Of a stretch of DNA of 64,000 nt, positions 24,204 through 35,803 are shown one piece after another (positions within the stretch are counted from its first letter, which is position 1; each line of letters begins with the position of its first letter). The notes under the pieces are model-generated. The model was not told where the DNA came from and ran no database searches. It saw nothing but the letters and a program-made list of their open reading frames with translations. The DNA is taken from NCBI GenBank assembly GCA_963969365.1, contig OZ017752.1, forward strand, positions 124,001 to 188,000, in the 5' to 3' direction. Source of the DNA: Asterochloris sp. CNOR1 (lineage: Eukaryota > Chlorophyta > Trebouxiophyceae > Trebouxiales > Trebouxiaceae). The position numbers and the translations under genes are program-made.

Positions 24204-24885
24204 GTCAGTGGTCTCAACTGTGGGGGTGTCATATTTACTCTCATAAAGGAGTGGAATGAAGCAGTTGAATACTGACCACCACAAGTTGTTCCGACCAGAA
24301 TTCACCCAGCAAGAATGAAGAGATTCATCAAGCAAACGGTAGCCATGGCCAGGTCAGCATAATGGGTGCTGACTGGCGATGCTGCAGTGCCAGAAAATGA
24401 GCAGGATGAGGGGTGCTCAAGCCAATGGCAGCAAGGGATGACCGCAGTTCTCGGGGACCAGGGGTGGCGGGGGCCCCAGGACCTTGCAAGTGACCAGACA
24501 AAATTTCAGCATTGGAATGACAAAGACTCTAGTCTCTGGTCTGCTGAGGGCAGGGCTTCTCAAGTCGGACGCTAAACAAGGGGGGGGACTGGGACCTATG
24601 AGTGGCCCAGTAAGAATCAGGACGGGCATCTGTTGTGTGGATCTTCTCAGTTGTGTGTGCAAGCTGATTGTCTCGGTGTCAGGTTGTCTGGGTGTCTGGG
24701 TGGCTGGATGCTCTGCCCTCAAATGCCATGCATTGCATTGCTTCACCCAGGCTCCAAAAGTGGGTCTCCTGTATAGACTGGTTGGTAGTGCTCTCTCAAT
24801 GTTTCCAGTGTGGGCTGCCCGGGGAAACACCGGCTCAGAGATGTGCTCCGAGAGGGCTGCCCCACCGGCTCAGCCCCAGAGGGTT
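24204..24885. other. Convergent intergenic region, DDI1 and pseudo-response regulator
   Basis: About 680 bp lies between the DDI1 stop and the stop of the reverse-strand gene. No supported gene is present. It includes a somewhat AT-richer part around 24210-24310 and two G-rich runs (about 24450-24480 and 24584-24596). It presumably holds both 3' UTRs. Confidence 0.55.
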
Positions 24886-27800
24886 TCACCTAACCCTAAG
24901 CTGCTCATTGACGAGGTCCAGGAAGGAGTCGGACTTGCGCAGCAGCAGCCCCAGGGGGGGCTTGTGGCTGTCGCTGGCGGCCGCATCCTGGCACACCATG
25001 GACAGGCTTTCCAGCCCCATTGTCCTGTCTGCCACCAGCTCCGAGGCGGTGCTGTAGCTGCGGTCCCTGCCAAAGGAGCCGCCGAGGGGGGCCATGGGAC
25101 CCACCGGGGCTGAGCAGGTGCGCTGCATGGGGCTGGGGATCATGGGCATGACGCCAGCAGGCAGTAGGCTGCCCTGCAGCAGCAAGATGTGCAAGGGTTT
25201 ACTGCACAGCTAAAAGTGCCAGCGGGCTGAGGGCGCGGCGCCCTGCAGCAGCGGGGAAGGAAGCGCCCATTGGGTGCACAGCTTAGGGTGCCATGCCTGT
25301 GGGCAGCAGGCCGCCCTGCAGCAGCAGGAGACTGCTCCTTTTGGTTGCACAGCTGAGGATATCAGGGCAGCAGGTGAGGGGCGCCCTGCAGCAGCAGCAG
25401 GAGATTGCGCCTACTGGGTGCACAGCTGAGGCTGTATTGGCAGCGAGTAGCAGGCAGCAGTGCACGCCAGGGCTGCCAGCGGAGCAGCCTGCATGATCTC
25501 TCACCTGCCATGCCATGGGCATGCTCTGCTGGAAGGGCCCCGGCCAGGCCGCAGAGCCCTGCGTGAATGCCGGGGCTCCCCAGCCGCCGCTGGCAGCAGC
25601 CGGAACGGGCCCGCTGCACAGTCCAGCAGCAGAGGACGGGCGGATGGGCGAGGGCGCCTGCTTGGTGCTGAGGCCCAGGCTGGGCAGGGGCGCCGGGCTG
25701 CGCGTGGCCTTGCACCTGCAGCAGGTGGCATGGCGGGCCTTTAGGTCATGCTGAGACGCCGGCGGGGTGCGCCTGTCCAGCGCCAAGGTATCATGCTGGG
25801 GGAGCGGTGCAGTGACGTGCCCAGCACCAGTGCATTGGGGCCTGGTAGTCCTGACCTCTGCCATGGCAAAGGCTGTGGCAGGTGCTTGGCGGCTGGCACC
25901 ATGCACCGGTGGAAGGCAAGAGCAGAGTTTTGGCATGACTCCGCCATGGAGGCTGCCTGTCAAACTCTATAGTGGATTGCACCTGCCCAAGTGGGGCGCT
26001 TCGATACTAGCTCCTGACAGTAGCGCAGCCAGCTCCACGTCCATGCCTCGAAAAGAAGTTTGCATGCAGCACAGCAACCTCTGGCAGCAAAGAAACCAGT
26101 CGGGGACAATCTGTGTGTGACAAGCATTTTGACAGGCAAACCCAGCACTTTGGGCCCTACAAGTCAGCACACCTGCGGGGCCGCTTGTTGGGGCTCCCTG
26201 TGCACTTGCTCTCCTCGAAGGGGTTAGGGTTTAGGGTTTCGCCGCTGCTCAGGGGGTCGCTGCGGGGCTTGATGTCGCTCAAGCGCACGTCCCCGCTGTC
26301 AGCCGTGCCCAAGTCAAAACTCAGCAGGTCCGCAGCATCTGCAGCAGCAGACGGTGGTCCACAGTGCTGTCAGGCTGGTGGTCAAAAGCTCTGCTGTGGC
26401 CAGAGACTGCCATCAGACATATGCTCAGCAGGGGCGACAGGACCTGCAGCTGCTCAAGATCAAGCACAGGGAGCTGCTGGTCTTTGCGGTGGCCAGATCA
26501 ACGTTCAGCAGCTGCACCAGTATGTCATGGGTGTGAGAAAATACCAAATGGGTTGTAGGATCTGCAGCAGCGCTTTTCATGAACTTGGCTACGCTATATA
26601 TTGCTCTTCTCTGCACTGTCCAGGCCGAAGGGTCGGATATATATCTGGGGGGGTGGTGACCGGCAAGCTTCGGACAGATGGCCGGCTGTACCCATGGTGG
26701 AATGCACAGCATGAAGCCCTGGGAGCCCCCAAAGCGTGTCCCCAGCACACAGCGGCACAGCCTGCACTCTGTGCCCAACCACACAGCAGCACAGCCTGCG
26801 CTCTGGCCCTACTACACAGCAGCACAGCCGGTGCACTGGTCAGCACCCAGCGCTGATGCTGGTCCAGCCCCAGCGCTGGCTGCTGGCCAGAGCACAGGCT
26901 AGGCTGCCAGCATCTGCGCCCCCTGTTTTGCTGTCGTCAAGACCCCAAGGGTTTGCAGCAGGCACCTGAAAACGTGGAGGAGGCCACCTCTCCCCGCTTG
27001 CTGCTGCCATCGCTGACGGTCAGATCCAGTTCCGGGACAGAATGGTTGGCAGAGGATGGCGCTCGAGGGCAGTTGCCGCTACAACCCTTCTGCAGGCACC
27101 ACAGGGTGCACACGTCAGTATGCGCCACCTGTGCGGGCGGCAGCAAGCGCAGCCATGTCAGGGGCTGCAGGTGGCAAGTACATGCAGCCACCAGAAGCCA
27201 CATTGACTGTGTTGCGACATTCTCAAGGCCGACGCTGACACGACTAAGCTGACGAAGTGACATCACCACAAGGCCCTCCATGTTGGTCCAGCCATATCCA
27301 TGTCATCACAAGGCCCCTCATATTGCTCCAGCCCCTATCTGAGTGCAGGGCCCAATTCAGCAAGCTGCACATGCGCACAATGCACAGCCACTGTTGCATG
27401 ACGCTGCAAGGGGCCATGTGGGTGAGTACAGGTGGTTGCGGCGCTGCACACATGTGGTGCTTGAGCTGAGCGACACCCCGAGGAGGAAGCTGAGAACATC
27501 GATGACAAATGGCCTGAAGCACAGGCCCCCAGGCCCTGGATGTGGGAGGCCTTGTGCATTCCCAAGACATTAGCAGCAGGTGCTGTACCTGTCAAGCCAG
27601 AAAATGCAGCTGCCAGCCTGGTGCTGAGAGTAAGTGCATGTGCTCTCTCACCTTCCCATCGTCTCCCCCTTTCCCATCTTTCACGGGTTCCTCGCCGGCC
27701 ATCATCTGCAGGCCCCAGCAAATCTCAGGAGAGAGCCAGCAATGGGCTGGTTCAGTATCATGCCTTGCTGTCAGCTGCTGTGCTCTGCAACTGGCTGGAT

Positions 27801-28505
27801 GCAGATAGACAGCTGCTGAGCAACCTTTCATGGCTATCCCCAAGACCTGGCCCATGACAGGAGGACTTCGCAACCATGGGCTTATCAATGGTGCACTGAC
27901 CTTGCGCACAACGTGCTGCCATATGTTGCGCAGCTTGAGGGGGGAGAGAGGCTTCTCCAGGCAGTCTGCTGCCCCCAGCTCTATGCTACGCCAGACCTCC
28001 TGCTGACTGCCGCCCTCGGAGGTCATGAGCACCAACGGCAGGCCGTCCAGCGCTGCCACGATGGCCGCACTGCTTTCCTGCATCATTGCCTTCGCCTGCA
28101 CATGCGCAACCTTGAATTTTAAATTCTGAGGCGGAGGCGACGAAGTTCAGGAGGCAGGACACAATTTCCAAGTGGACATGCATGTGTCTGGGACAGCAGT
28201 CAATGATGCTGCCCCATGCAGCGCCAACAATCTGCCTTGACACTGGTGGACCCCTCAAGCAGCCTGCACATCCACCCCTCTCGACACTGGCTTCGAGTAG
28301 CCAGCAGTCCAGCCCCTGCGGCACTTCAACCCCCAACCGAGTCGGCCAGGGCGGCTCTCACCTCCGCCACCACAAGATCGAACGCTCGCGATGAGCCCAG
28401 CTGCTGCACAACCTCGCTGGGGGTAGAGCAGCAGGTGGCTGCAGAGGCAACAAAAAGTTGGCGCAATCGTTCGGGGCCGGCCGAGGACGTCACAAGCAGT
28501 TGCAT
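24886..28505 (-). CDS. Pseudo-response-regulator-like protein (APRR2-type receiver), provisional 375 aa, 6 exons
   Basis: Exons (minus) are 28362-28505, 27901-28095, 26966-27089, 26173-26338, 25505-25715 and 24886-25173. The first two make a receiver-like domain: MQLLVTSSAGPERL, DLVVAE, LVLMTSEGG and ADCLEKPLSPLKLRNIWQHV. The last segment closely matches the receiver end of plant APRR2. The phosphoacceptor Asp is replaced by Glu (VVAEAKAMM), so it is a pseudo-receiver, while the KP lysine is kept. The rest is Ser/Pro-rich with acidic ADLLSFDLGT, basic NKRPRR (possible nuclear signal) and a conserved-looking LGLLLRKSDSFLDLV tail. The GARP/Myb DNA-binding domain of APRR2 was not found and may be missing or hidden in unrecognised exons between 27090 and 27900. 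The junction between exons 2 and 3 is the weakest. A nuclear regulatory role is inference. Confidence 0.6.
25174..25480 (-). repeat. Acceptor/exon-start copies before the last exon of the pseudo-response regulator
   Basis: On the minus strand the last exon starts CTGCTGCAG|GGCAGCCTACTGCCTGC (acceptor at 25174). Similar units lie upstream with acceptors near 25243, 25315 and 25384 (for example CTGCTGCAG|GGCGGCCTGCTGCCCACAGG). They are spaced about 70 bp and separated by GTGCACAGCT-containing spacers. The copies keep acceptor and reading sense, so they are potential decoy or alternative acceptors. Confidence 0.8.
26220..26240 (+). other. Telomere-like repeats inside a coding exon
   Basis: The plus strand reads GGGGTTAGGGTTTAGGGTTT, about two and a half units of the plant/algal telomere repeat TTTAGGG. 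It lies within exon 26173-26338 of the reverse-strand gene, where it encodes ETLNPNP. A shorter TTAGGGTTAGG (minus-strand sense) sits at that gene's stop codon (about 24888-24899). Confidence 0.75.
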
Positions 28506-29617
28506 GCCTCACCGACATAAGACAGCTCCTCCAGCTGACTTCTGACAATGCTGTGAGCTCCAGCAGGCTCATACAACAACACCTGCAGCAGTCATGCATG
28601 TGTGCATGGGCTGCCCAATACTGGAGCTGCAGGGCAAAATGGGTTACCTGCAGCCCAGCTGGGAAATTGGGGCGTGAGCTGAAGGAGGGGACCCGCTTCA
28701 TGCCGAAGCCCCTTTCAGAAAATCAGAGGCCCGTCCTGACCTCAGATCCCGACCCTCTCTAACCAGCTGGGCACTGCAAACAGAGCGTTTGCCTCCGCAG
28801 CAACCTTTCAAAAGAAGAGAAAGTGATTGGCAGAATCCACAAATGATATCGAGCTCATGCATTCAGAATTGTGCAGCACAGCCCCTTTCAAGCACGTCAC
28901 AGGGTTGGGATGTTGAAGGCCTCCTGAAGGACGGCCCTTGCATTTGAACGGCTTGCCTGCCAACAAGCTTGCCCTGCTGCCGGTGTGTTGCAGGGGTGCA
29001 CCTCAACTCAGTGCGCTGATGGTCCTTCTTCTTCGAAAGTGCACCATGTGCAAAGTTCAGCAACTGAGCCATGACTGTAGAAGGCAAAGTTCGGACAAGA
29101 TCTAGCTGGCAGTACTGTCTCACTGAGCACCTGAGCCCAAGACTTGGTCCCAACCACAAAGAGGAGGGGGGAGACCTGGAATGATGTCCAGGCACTTTTC
29201 ACAATGACTGCAAGAATACATGAGCGCAATTGTCTTGCTGAGCTGTGATCTCCTTCCCGCCACTGCTCCCATCAAGGATCAGTGTTGTGCTTTAAATATC
29301 TACAGAGTCATGTAACATTCAGGTTTTGACCGCAAAATGGAGCAACGCATTGAATCAACTTCAGATGAGTTGCTCCTCACAAAATTGTTTGGGGATTGCC
29401 ATTGTTTACTACATCTGGACATCTAGCCCTGCCTGCAAAAGTGCCCAATGATCATATACAGGCGCAATGAGTTCGCACATGACACACACCTCGCAAAGGG
29501 GGGAGGGGTAAAGGGCCACGGTGGAGTGTGAAGTCTCCCTCCGAAGCATGGGGTTAGCCAGGCAGCTGCAAGCACAGCCGCCCATAGCGTGGTGGGATTC
29601 CTTTGGGGGCTAGCTGC
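28506..29617. other. Intergenic region without recognised gene
   Basis: About 1.1 kb lies upstream of the pseudo-response regulator and downstream of the transporter. Base composition is visibly more AT-rich from about 29000 to 29480 than in coding parts. Only short, unsupported ORFs occur. It presumably contains the regulator's promoter and the transporter's 3' UTR. Confidence 0.55.
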
Positions 29618-32600
29618 TTAAACAGCATTCTGAGCAGCCTTCTTCTTGGCGGCGTGGCGCTTCACCCAGGGCCAGGTGCTGCAGGAAGGGGACAGGTACA
29701 CCTTAGCACAACATGGACACATGTTTCTGACGAATGCACGGCCTCTCCATCTCCAGCTCCACTTGAAGCAACAGAAAGCGTGCAGAAGGACTGCAGAGGG
29801 CAATGCACAGCAGCCAGGTTGCGTTGGTGGCTTGAGGACCATAGCACAGGGAGCAACTCACCCCAGAGGGACCACGCCCCGGCCATGGAAGACAACCTCA
29901 TTGATCAGCTCAGCAAAGGCAATGTACCACGCAATGGCGGCCACCCAGACTCCAAACCAGCCAGCACTGCATGAACACACAGCTGGGCTTCACATTGTGC
30001 AGGAGAGTGTGTGCAACCATTGTTTGCAGAAGCTGCACTTGCTGGGGCAAGAGAGTGGCACCAAAGCCTCCACTGAGTCACGAGAACCATCAAGCAGAAG
30101 GCAACATTTGCCTTGCCAGTGGCAGTGCTGCAGAGGGGCCAAGGGGATTGATTCCTGATGAGCAGCAAGGCGACAGGTCGAAACGGACGTAGAGCTGAAC
30201 AGCATAAGACAATTGTGGGCTCACGTCTTGTTGCAGCCGCCCACAGGGTTGCGGGTTCCTCCAGCCAGCAGAAAGAAGGTGACGGACAGAAAGCCGAACA
30301 GCATAGACAGCGCGATGTTGGTACCCAGGGAAACGCTGCAGCACAGGCACACAGGTATGATCAGCAGGGTTGGCATGCTTCTCATGGCTATGGCCTAAGC
30401 AGGCCAAAAAGCAGGGGGACCAAGTCACACATTGACAGAACCCAGACAGCACATTGCTTGCCATAGATCAGGCTGCCTTTCAGGCAGCATAGAAGGCTAG
30501 GGGTTTGATTGGCAAACAAGATAGCGGACAGCAGCCTGCTGTCAGGGCACAGCCAGAGGAACTGCTCAGATGGAAGAGCTCACATGAAGTATAGGAAGGT
30601 GAAGATGCCCCAGAGAGACAGGAACATCTCGATGGATCTGGGCCCAGACTGCTCGATCACACCACCTGCAGTCATGTTAGGCTGAGAGCACTGCAGATGC
30701 ATGTGGGAAACCCCAGGCTTGCACCAGACCTTCAGGCAGGCAGCATTCATACGCAGGCAGACTCTGACCCTACACCCCACAGCTGCCTTACTCCCCACAG
30801 CTGGTAAGGCAGAGCTGTCGTGCAGCAGCACAAAGGACCTCAGAAGTTGCCACCACAGGGAACTTGTTTCTTCCCTGCTTTTAAAGTAAACATGCAAGTT
30901 GCACCAGAGCGAGACAGGCAACTAATCTTATGCGCATCTGGCCCAGGGCAAGTTCATGCAGCAGGCACTGAGCAAACTCACCGCTGGCCAGGACGCCGTA
31001 GATTCCGTATCCCAGCCAGAAACCGCCGTAACTGGAGAAGGCGGTGGCAGCAAACATGTTGTTGCGCCTGAACTCCCACATGCCTACAACAGGAGTGGAC
31101 ATTGGGGGAGAGAGCATGTTGGCCAGTGCCAGAGCACCAGCAGTTGCAGCACCATGTTACTCTTTGATGTTCACATGTGGCTCTGTCCACAAGTTTGCAC
31201 AGGCTCTGCCAGTGCCAGCTGAAGCTTCTGTGAGCGAAAAATGGCCAGGCAAGCTCTGCAGCTCTGTGATCAAAGCCAGCAAAGCTGCACTTTGCAAAAC
31301 CTGACAAGGAGTATACCCCACCAGCCCACAGCTGTACCATCGAAGAACATCACACAGCCATACCACAGTGCTGACAGGCAGCTCCCCCTCACCAACCCAC
31401 AGCTGCACGAGGCCCGCAAAGACCAGCGCACAGCAGTGGCAGGATGCTGAGATGCAGCAGCCATCAGCTACAAGACACCGCTAAGCTGCAGTTCAGAGCT
31501 GTGGCCCAAGAGTGATTCCCTCACCAGCCAGCAGCTGCACCAGGCCGCCGAAGAACAGGGCATAGCAGTAGGTGATGTTGGTGGTGCTGTTGGTGCTGTT
31601 CCCAGCTTCAGCCCAGGTTGTGTTGGCACCCTGCGCAGGCACAGAAGATGTCAACAACCCCGCCAGCCCTGCTGCACGGCAGCAAGCCCCCTAAAAGGAG
31701 CCAGCAAGCGTCACCGCAAAGCAGAAAGCAAGCTTTGCGCAGCCTCACATCTGCAGCAAGCATGTAGTGCAGAGAGCAAGTGCTAAGCAACAAGCATGCA
31801 ACAGCAGTGTACATATGGTTTTTGCAAACCACCCGGTGCCAGGAAGGTCACTCATTTGGAGATGTTCAAGGACTGGCAACAGCGGACCTGCAGCAACGCA
31901 GTGGTGTAGCCGAAGGCAATGAGGCCCAGGGCGGAGGGGTTGGCGGTCTGAGCTGCCAGGGAGGTCGGGTCATTCTCCTCACCATAGAAGTAATCTGCAG
32001 GGCAGGCACAACACTGGTCAGAACGACAGACGTGGATGAGACGCAGCCGGTCATGGCATACCAGCCTGGCCAGCCACGAGAGGGAGGCAGATGCTGCAGA
32101 CCTGGCACTGCCTGCCCCAGCCACATACACGGCAGCACTCTGGAGTTGGGCAACTTGATTGCTAAGCCAGGGGTGCCACATGGGCTGCACAGCACTTGTG
32201 CAACAAGATGGCCAAGCCAGTCGGCTTGCAGCACAGGGCTCAACAGCAGGCTGCCTGCAGTTGCCCACAAGGCAGTTGGCACCAGAAGCGTTTAGTCATT
32301 CCCCCATAAGACCATCCACGTCATCACGTGAGAGTGGTGCAACCAGCCAACAGCCCAACTGCCCTAAGCATAGGTGGTGTTGGCACATAGCAGAGGGCTG
32401 CGACTGCCATGCAACCAGCAAGCAGCCACCACATTCCTGGCAGCTGCTGAGCTGGCACTTGCAGTTTTGACACTGCTTACAGATATCACAGTCCAACACC
32501 CTCAGCCTCCAGCAGTCAACATACTACAAAATGGTGGCACTGCAGCAAGTGCTGCAGCCGCCACCTTCCAGCAAGCTGCTGCTAGCCATAAAAACTGGAT

Positions 32601-32766
32601 GGCCAAGCTGAACCTGCATGCATGGGGCATTCTGCTGCTGCTGCGGCTCACCCATCTGGTTCCTGCCGCGCACAGGCCTCTGGTACAAAGCCTTCTCTTG
32701 GGCAACTGTTGGCGCGGTGCCATTGCCAGCAGCAGTCATTGGGGCTGCCTGGGTGGTGGCTGCCAT
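29618..32766 (-). CDS. GPR1/FUN34/SatP family (acetate/succinate-type) membrane transporter, 262 aa, 8 exons
   Basis: Exons (minus) are 32652-32766, 31888-31994, 31525-31630, 30982-31083, 30584-30665, 30225-30335, 29862-29966 and 29618-29678, fully in phase. Family landmarks are NPSALGLIAFGYTTALLQ (TM1), YALFFGGLVQLLAGMWEFRR (TM2), NNMFAATAFSSYGGFWLGYG (TM3), WGIFTFLYFIVSLGTNIALS and FGFLSVTFFLLAGG (TM4-5), AGWFGVWVAAIAWYIAFAEL (TM6), then VVPLGTWPWVKRH and a lysine-rich tail (AAKKKAAQNAV). This family moves acetate and related short-chain acids across membranes. The usual signature NP[AV]P[LF]GL is altered to NPSALGL. The cytosolic N-terminus is Ala/Thr-rich with one NGT and no obvious targeting signal. 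The start is the first in-frame ATG. Confidence 0.92.
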
Positions 32767-35199
32767 GTCGACAACTTTCAACGACGGGCCTGCAGCCAGA
32801 TCAGGCTCGCCAGTCAAGGCAGGCTGATCGAGCCAAAAGTAAGGTGGCGGTACGTGGTCCCGGCCTGTCCAGCCATGCCCGACTATGTGAGGTGCACAGA
32901 GGGCCTTTGCGCATGGATGCAGGGCAGAGGACGCCCTCGCTCCAACAATAGGGAGTCATCAACTGTCACCACTCAAGGTCACTCACCGCTTGCTGCTTGG
33001 ATCGCTGTGATAGGTCCCGGTGCAGGCTGAGTGGTGTCGAGCAGCGGTAAGATAGTGTAGCTTCGTCACGCAGGGATTCTGAAAGAGATAAAACCAGCAA
33101 AAGGAAACACATATAACCCCAGCAATTTTGTGGATCACACATGTGGCATAGAGGGGCATTCCTTTGCATATGCCAGGCGTCCTGTTCTGATCTGAACATC
33201 TTGCTTGGCACAGCAGGTGCCCCGAATTGCTAACTTGACAACTCATCCAAGCTGATGTGGGGATGGTGGGGACTCTTTGCTGCAGCGTGTGTTCCTTCTG
33301 AGTACCTGAAACAGTCTCACACCCTGGAACTCCTGCAGCCAGCCAGCTCAAGAAGACGCATGATTTCAGCAAGCAGCTGCCTCCATCAGAATGGAGCTCT
33401 GTGATGCCCTCCCTATCTGCGCTCGTGGTGAATCTGAGCGCTGTCAGGGCAGAAGGTCACGCGTTGGCATAGAGCCAAGCCGATCCAGGGCTCAGGTCAA
33501 CAGCCGGTGGCTGACTGGCTTGTCTGCACAAGATGGCAAAGGCAGACACTTGTGCAAAACGTCAGTGGGAGCTAGGTTGTGCTGGCATGCACAGCCGCGT
33601 GATGCTCTGCAATGGAAGCAGTGGTACACTCGTTCGCCAGGCCCATCTCGCACAGCCTGCGTGACATGAGCACAGCAGCCAATGCTGGCAGCAGGCCGGT
33701 CGGCAGGCTGCTGTGCCGCCCCACTCTCCAGGCACCTGCTGCTGGCAACCTGCGTGCACCAGAAACACAGTGTGGCCATTGCAGCAGGCTGAGCGCCGCT
33801 TCCAGTGCAGCAACTGCGCCTAGTCCTTGCTGGGTGCCAGACGGGACTGCAGGGCGTGCCGTCCTGGACCATTGCATGGGCCGTCTGCTGGCCCTGCTGT
33901 GCCCCTCAACCCCCTGGTGCACATGCAGCTGCATTCTGCAGAGCCAGTTCCCTATTTAGGGAGCATTGCAAGTGTGCAGTGCCCACTTGAGTGCGCTCTG
34001 CCCATGTGGCACCTCCGGTTGGATCACCACATGGGCTGGCTGCTGGCACTGCTGTGCCCCTCAACCCCCTGGTGCACATGCACGTTGCATTCTGCAGAGC
34101 CTGTTCGCTGCCCATAGAGCATTGCAAGTGTGCGGCACCCAGTTGGGTGCGCTCTGCTCATCTGGCATTGAAAACAGTGCCGCGCTGCTGCCCAGCACTA
34201 TCCTCACCACATACACAGCAATATGGTTTCTGCCTGAGTCCACCACCTCCACGTCATCTTCCCTGCATGATGGTTCTGCCTGCTGTGCAAAGTGATACCT
34301 GCGGACTTGACTGGCCCTGCTGTGCTTCTCAATCCTGTTGAGCACATCATGCATGTTGCATCATGAGAGCCAGTGTCCTACCCATGGGGCATTGCATGAC
34401 CACTGCCTGTTGAGGTGTGCCCATGTGGCGCCTCTGGCTGCATGGACAGGGCGAGACCGCGTACAGCAGCTGCCAGTGCCAGCTGGGAGTCCCCTCTGCA
34501 GGCTTGCGGAGACCTTGGTTGCAATAGTTATCCCGGAATGTGACTCTCAGGATTGTGGCTGATTCATCAAGATCCTGAGCCCATGCCATGTCGGGGCCGT
34601 CTGGCACGAGCAACAGCCCTGCCTTGGCACAGCTCCAAGGTGCCACGTGTGCTGTGTGGCGTCCCACACCTTCCCTGCTGCCTCCTGCAGGTACGGGCTC
34701 CCTCTGGGAGAGCAGCCTGTCCCTTGATCGCATCCCCATCCTCAGCCACTCAGGCATCAGCCAGGGCTGCTAGGGCTGCACCAGCCTGACGTGGCATCCA
34801 GATGCCGCCTGAGTGCAGGGCACTTTTCAAGTCTGGCAGGTGAGGAAACAAAGCAGTGTTGTGCCTGTCAGCAGCAGGGCGCCCATTGTGGCAGCCAGGG
34901 ATGGCCACCCCCATGCAGGGCTAATTTGCATGGGCAGGTGAGCGGGAGGAGCGGTCTTGTGAAGACAATTCCTGCAGTGTGCAACTGAAGGGCTGTGCAG
35001 CCCAGCAGCTATCCTAGGTGTAGTTCTATTACAGAGCTGCAGAATGCAGCCAGCTGCGGCATGCAGCCAGGTGCGGCATGCAGCCAGGTGCAGCCTGTCC
35101 AGGCCAGCGAAGCCGAGCATTTCATGAGCAGACTGGCAGAGCACGCTTGCCTTGCCGTTGCCCAGCCTCACTGCAGCTCAGGGTCTTGCACCCCTACAG
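32767..35199. other. Poorly assigned region upstream of the transporter, with a 155-bp tandem repeat
   Basis: No complete gene is recognised. A unit containing CTGCTGTGCCCCTCAACCCC, CTGGTGCACATGCA and GCATTGCAAGTGTGC is present at about 33885-34035, again at about 34040-34190, and in decayed form at about 34310-34430. A possible + strand exon around 34690-34770 reads TGSLWESSLSLDRIPILSHS, and another at about 35103-35160 reads SEAEHFMSRLAEHACLAVA. Both could be 5' exons of the gene at 35200-35803, but I could not join them in phase. The left part should contain the transporter promoter. Confidence 0.45.
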
Positions 35200-35803
35200 G
35201 AGGACCAGCGCCTTGTGCTTGAGAGCAACCGTACATGGGCTCTGCAGAGGTGGGCAGCACGGTGCAGATCGAGATGCATGCACCCAACTTGGGGGTCCAA
35301 AGTGGCTGCAGTGTAATGCCCAGCGCCTACTTCCTAACACTCTTTGACTGAGTACTTCTTCAGAGCAGAGATCCAGGCACTGACAGCCTTCCGCTTGTAC
35401 TATGGACGGGACATGCACTTGTCTTGTAGAGAGGTAAGCGGGCGGATGCATCTTGCTCTGCAGGTGATGCAAGTCTTGGAGCAGCTGAAAGTGCTGAAGC
35501 ACAATTACAGCATCATGTATGTGTACACCAGGCGTTCCATGGTGCAATGCACCATGGCAAAGCGGGTTCAATCAGTGACTCTTCAAGTTGCATGGCAAAA
35601 CAGGTAGAATCAGCAACCTTGCATGGTGCATAGGCAAGTGGGTTCTTCTATCAGCCAAACACTGCGGTTGTTGTACAAAGCTTTCTTGGTGCATGGCAGA
35701 GTGGGTTTTATCTGTGGCCGCAGACGGCCTGGTACACCTCCTGGATGTGCTGGACAGGCTTAAAGGACGAATGCTCGCGCAGCAGCGCAACCTCGAGGAG
35801 CAG
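35200..35803 (+). CDS. Unidentified coiled-coil-like protein, partial model; possible augmin subunit 4 (HAUS4/AUG4) relative
   Basis: Supported exons are 35200-35249 (EDQRLVLESNRTWALQ), 35364-35433 (AEIQALTAFRLYYGRDMHLS), 35464-35520 (VMQVLEQLKVLKHNYSIMY) and 35724-35803 (DGLVHLLDVLDRLKGRMLAQ, then NLEEQ). All have good splice sites. The first two join in phase; the link between the last two needs a missing small exon or a different donor. The sequence is helical and leucine-rich. The spacing of LKxLKxxYS, LLDVLDRL and QQRNLEEQ recalls the C-terminal half of HAUS4/AUG4, a microtubule-nucleation (augmin) subunit, but this is a memory-based resemblance only. Upstream exons (about 34.7-35.1 kb) and a last exon (about 36.38-36.44 kb, ending QYQEMTRTAGDI) are possible but unproven. 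Confidence 0.45.

Noticed and set aside
26113-26856. A 247-codon forward ORF
   Set aside because: The reverse strand in the same span has a phase-consistent exon (26173-26338) linked to neighbours on both sides; the forward ORF has no recognised domain and is rich in Cys/Ala/Gln shadows.
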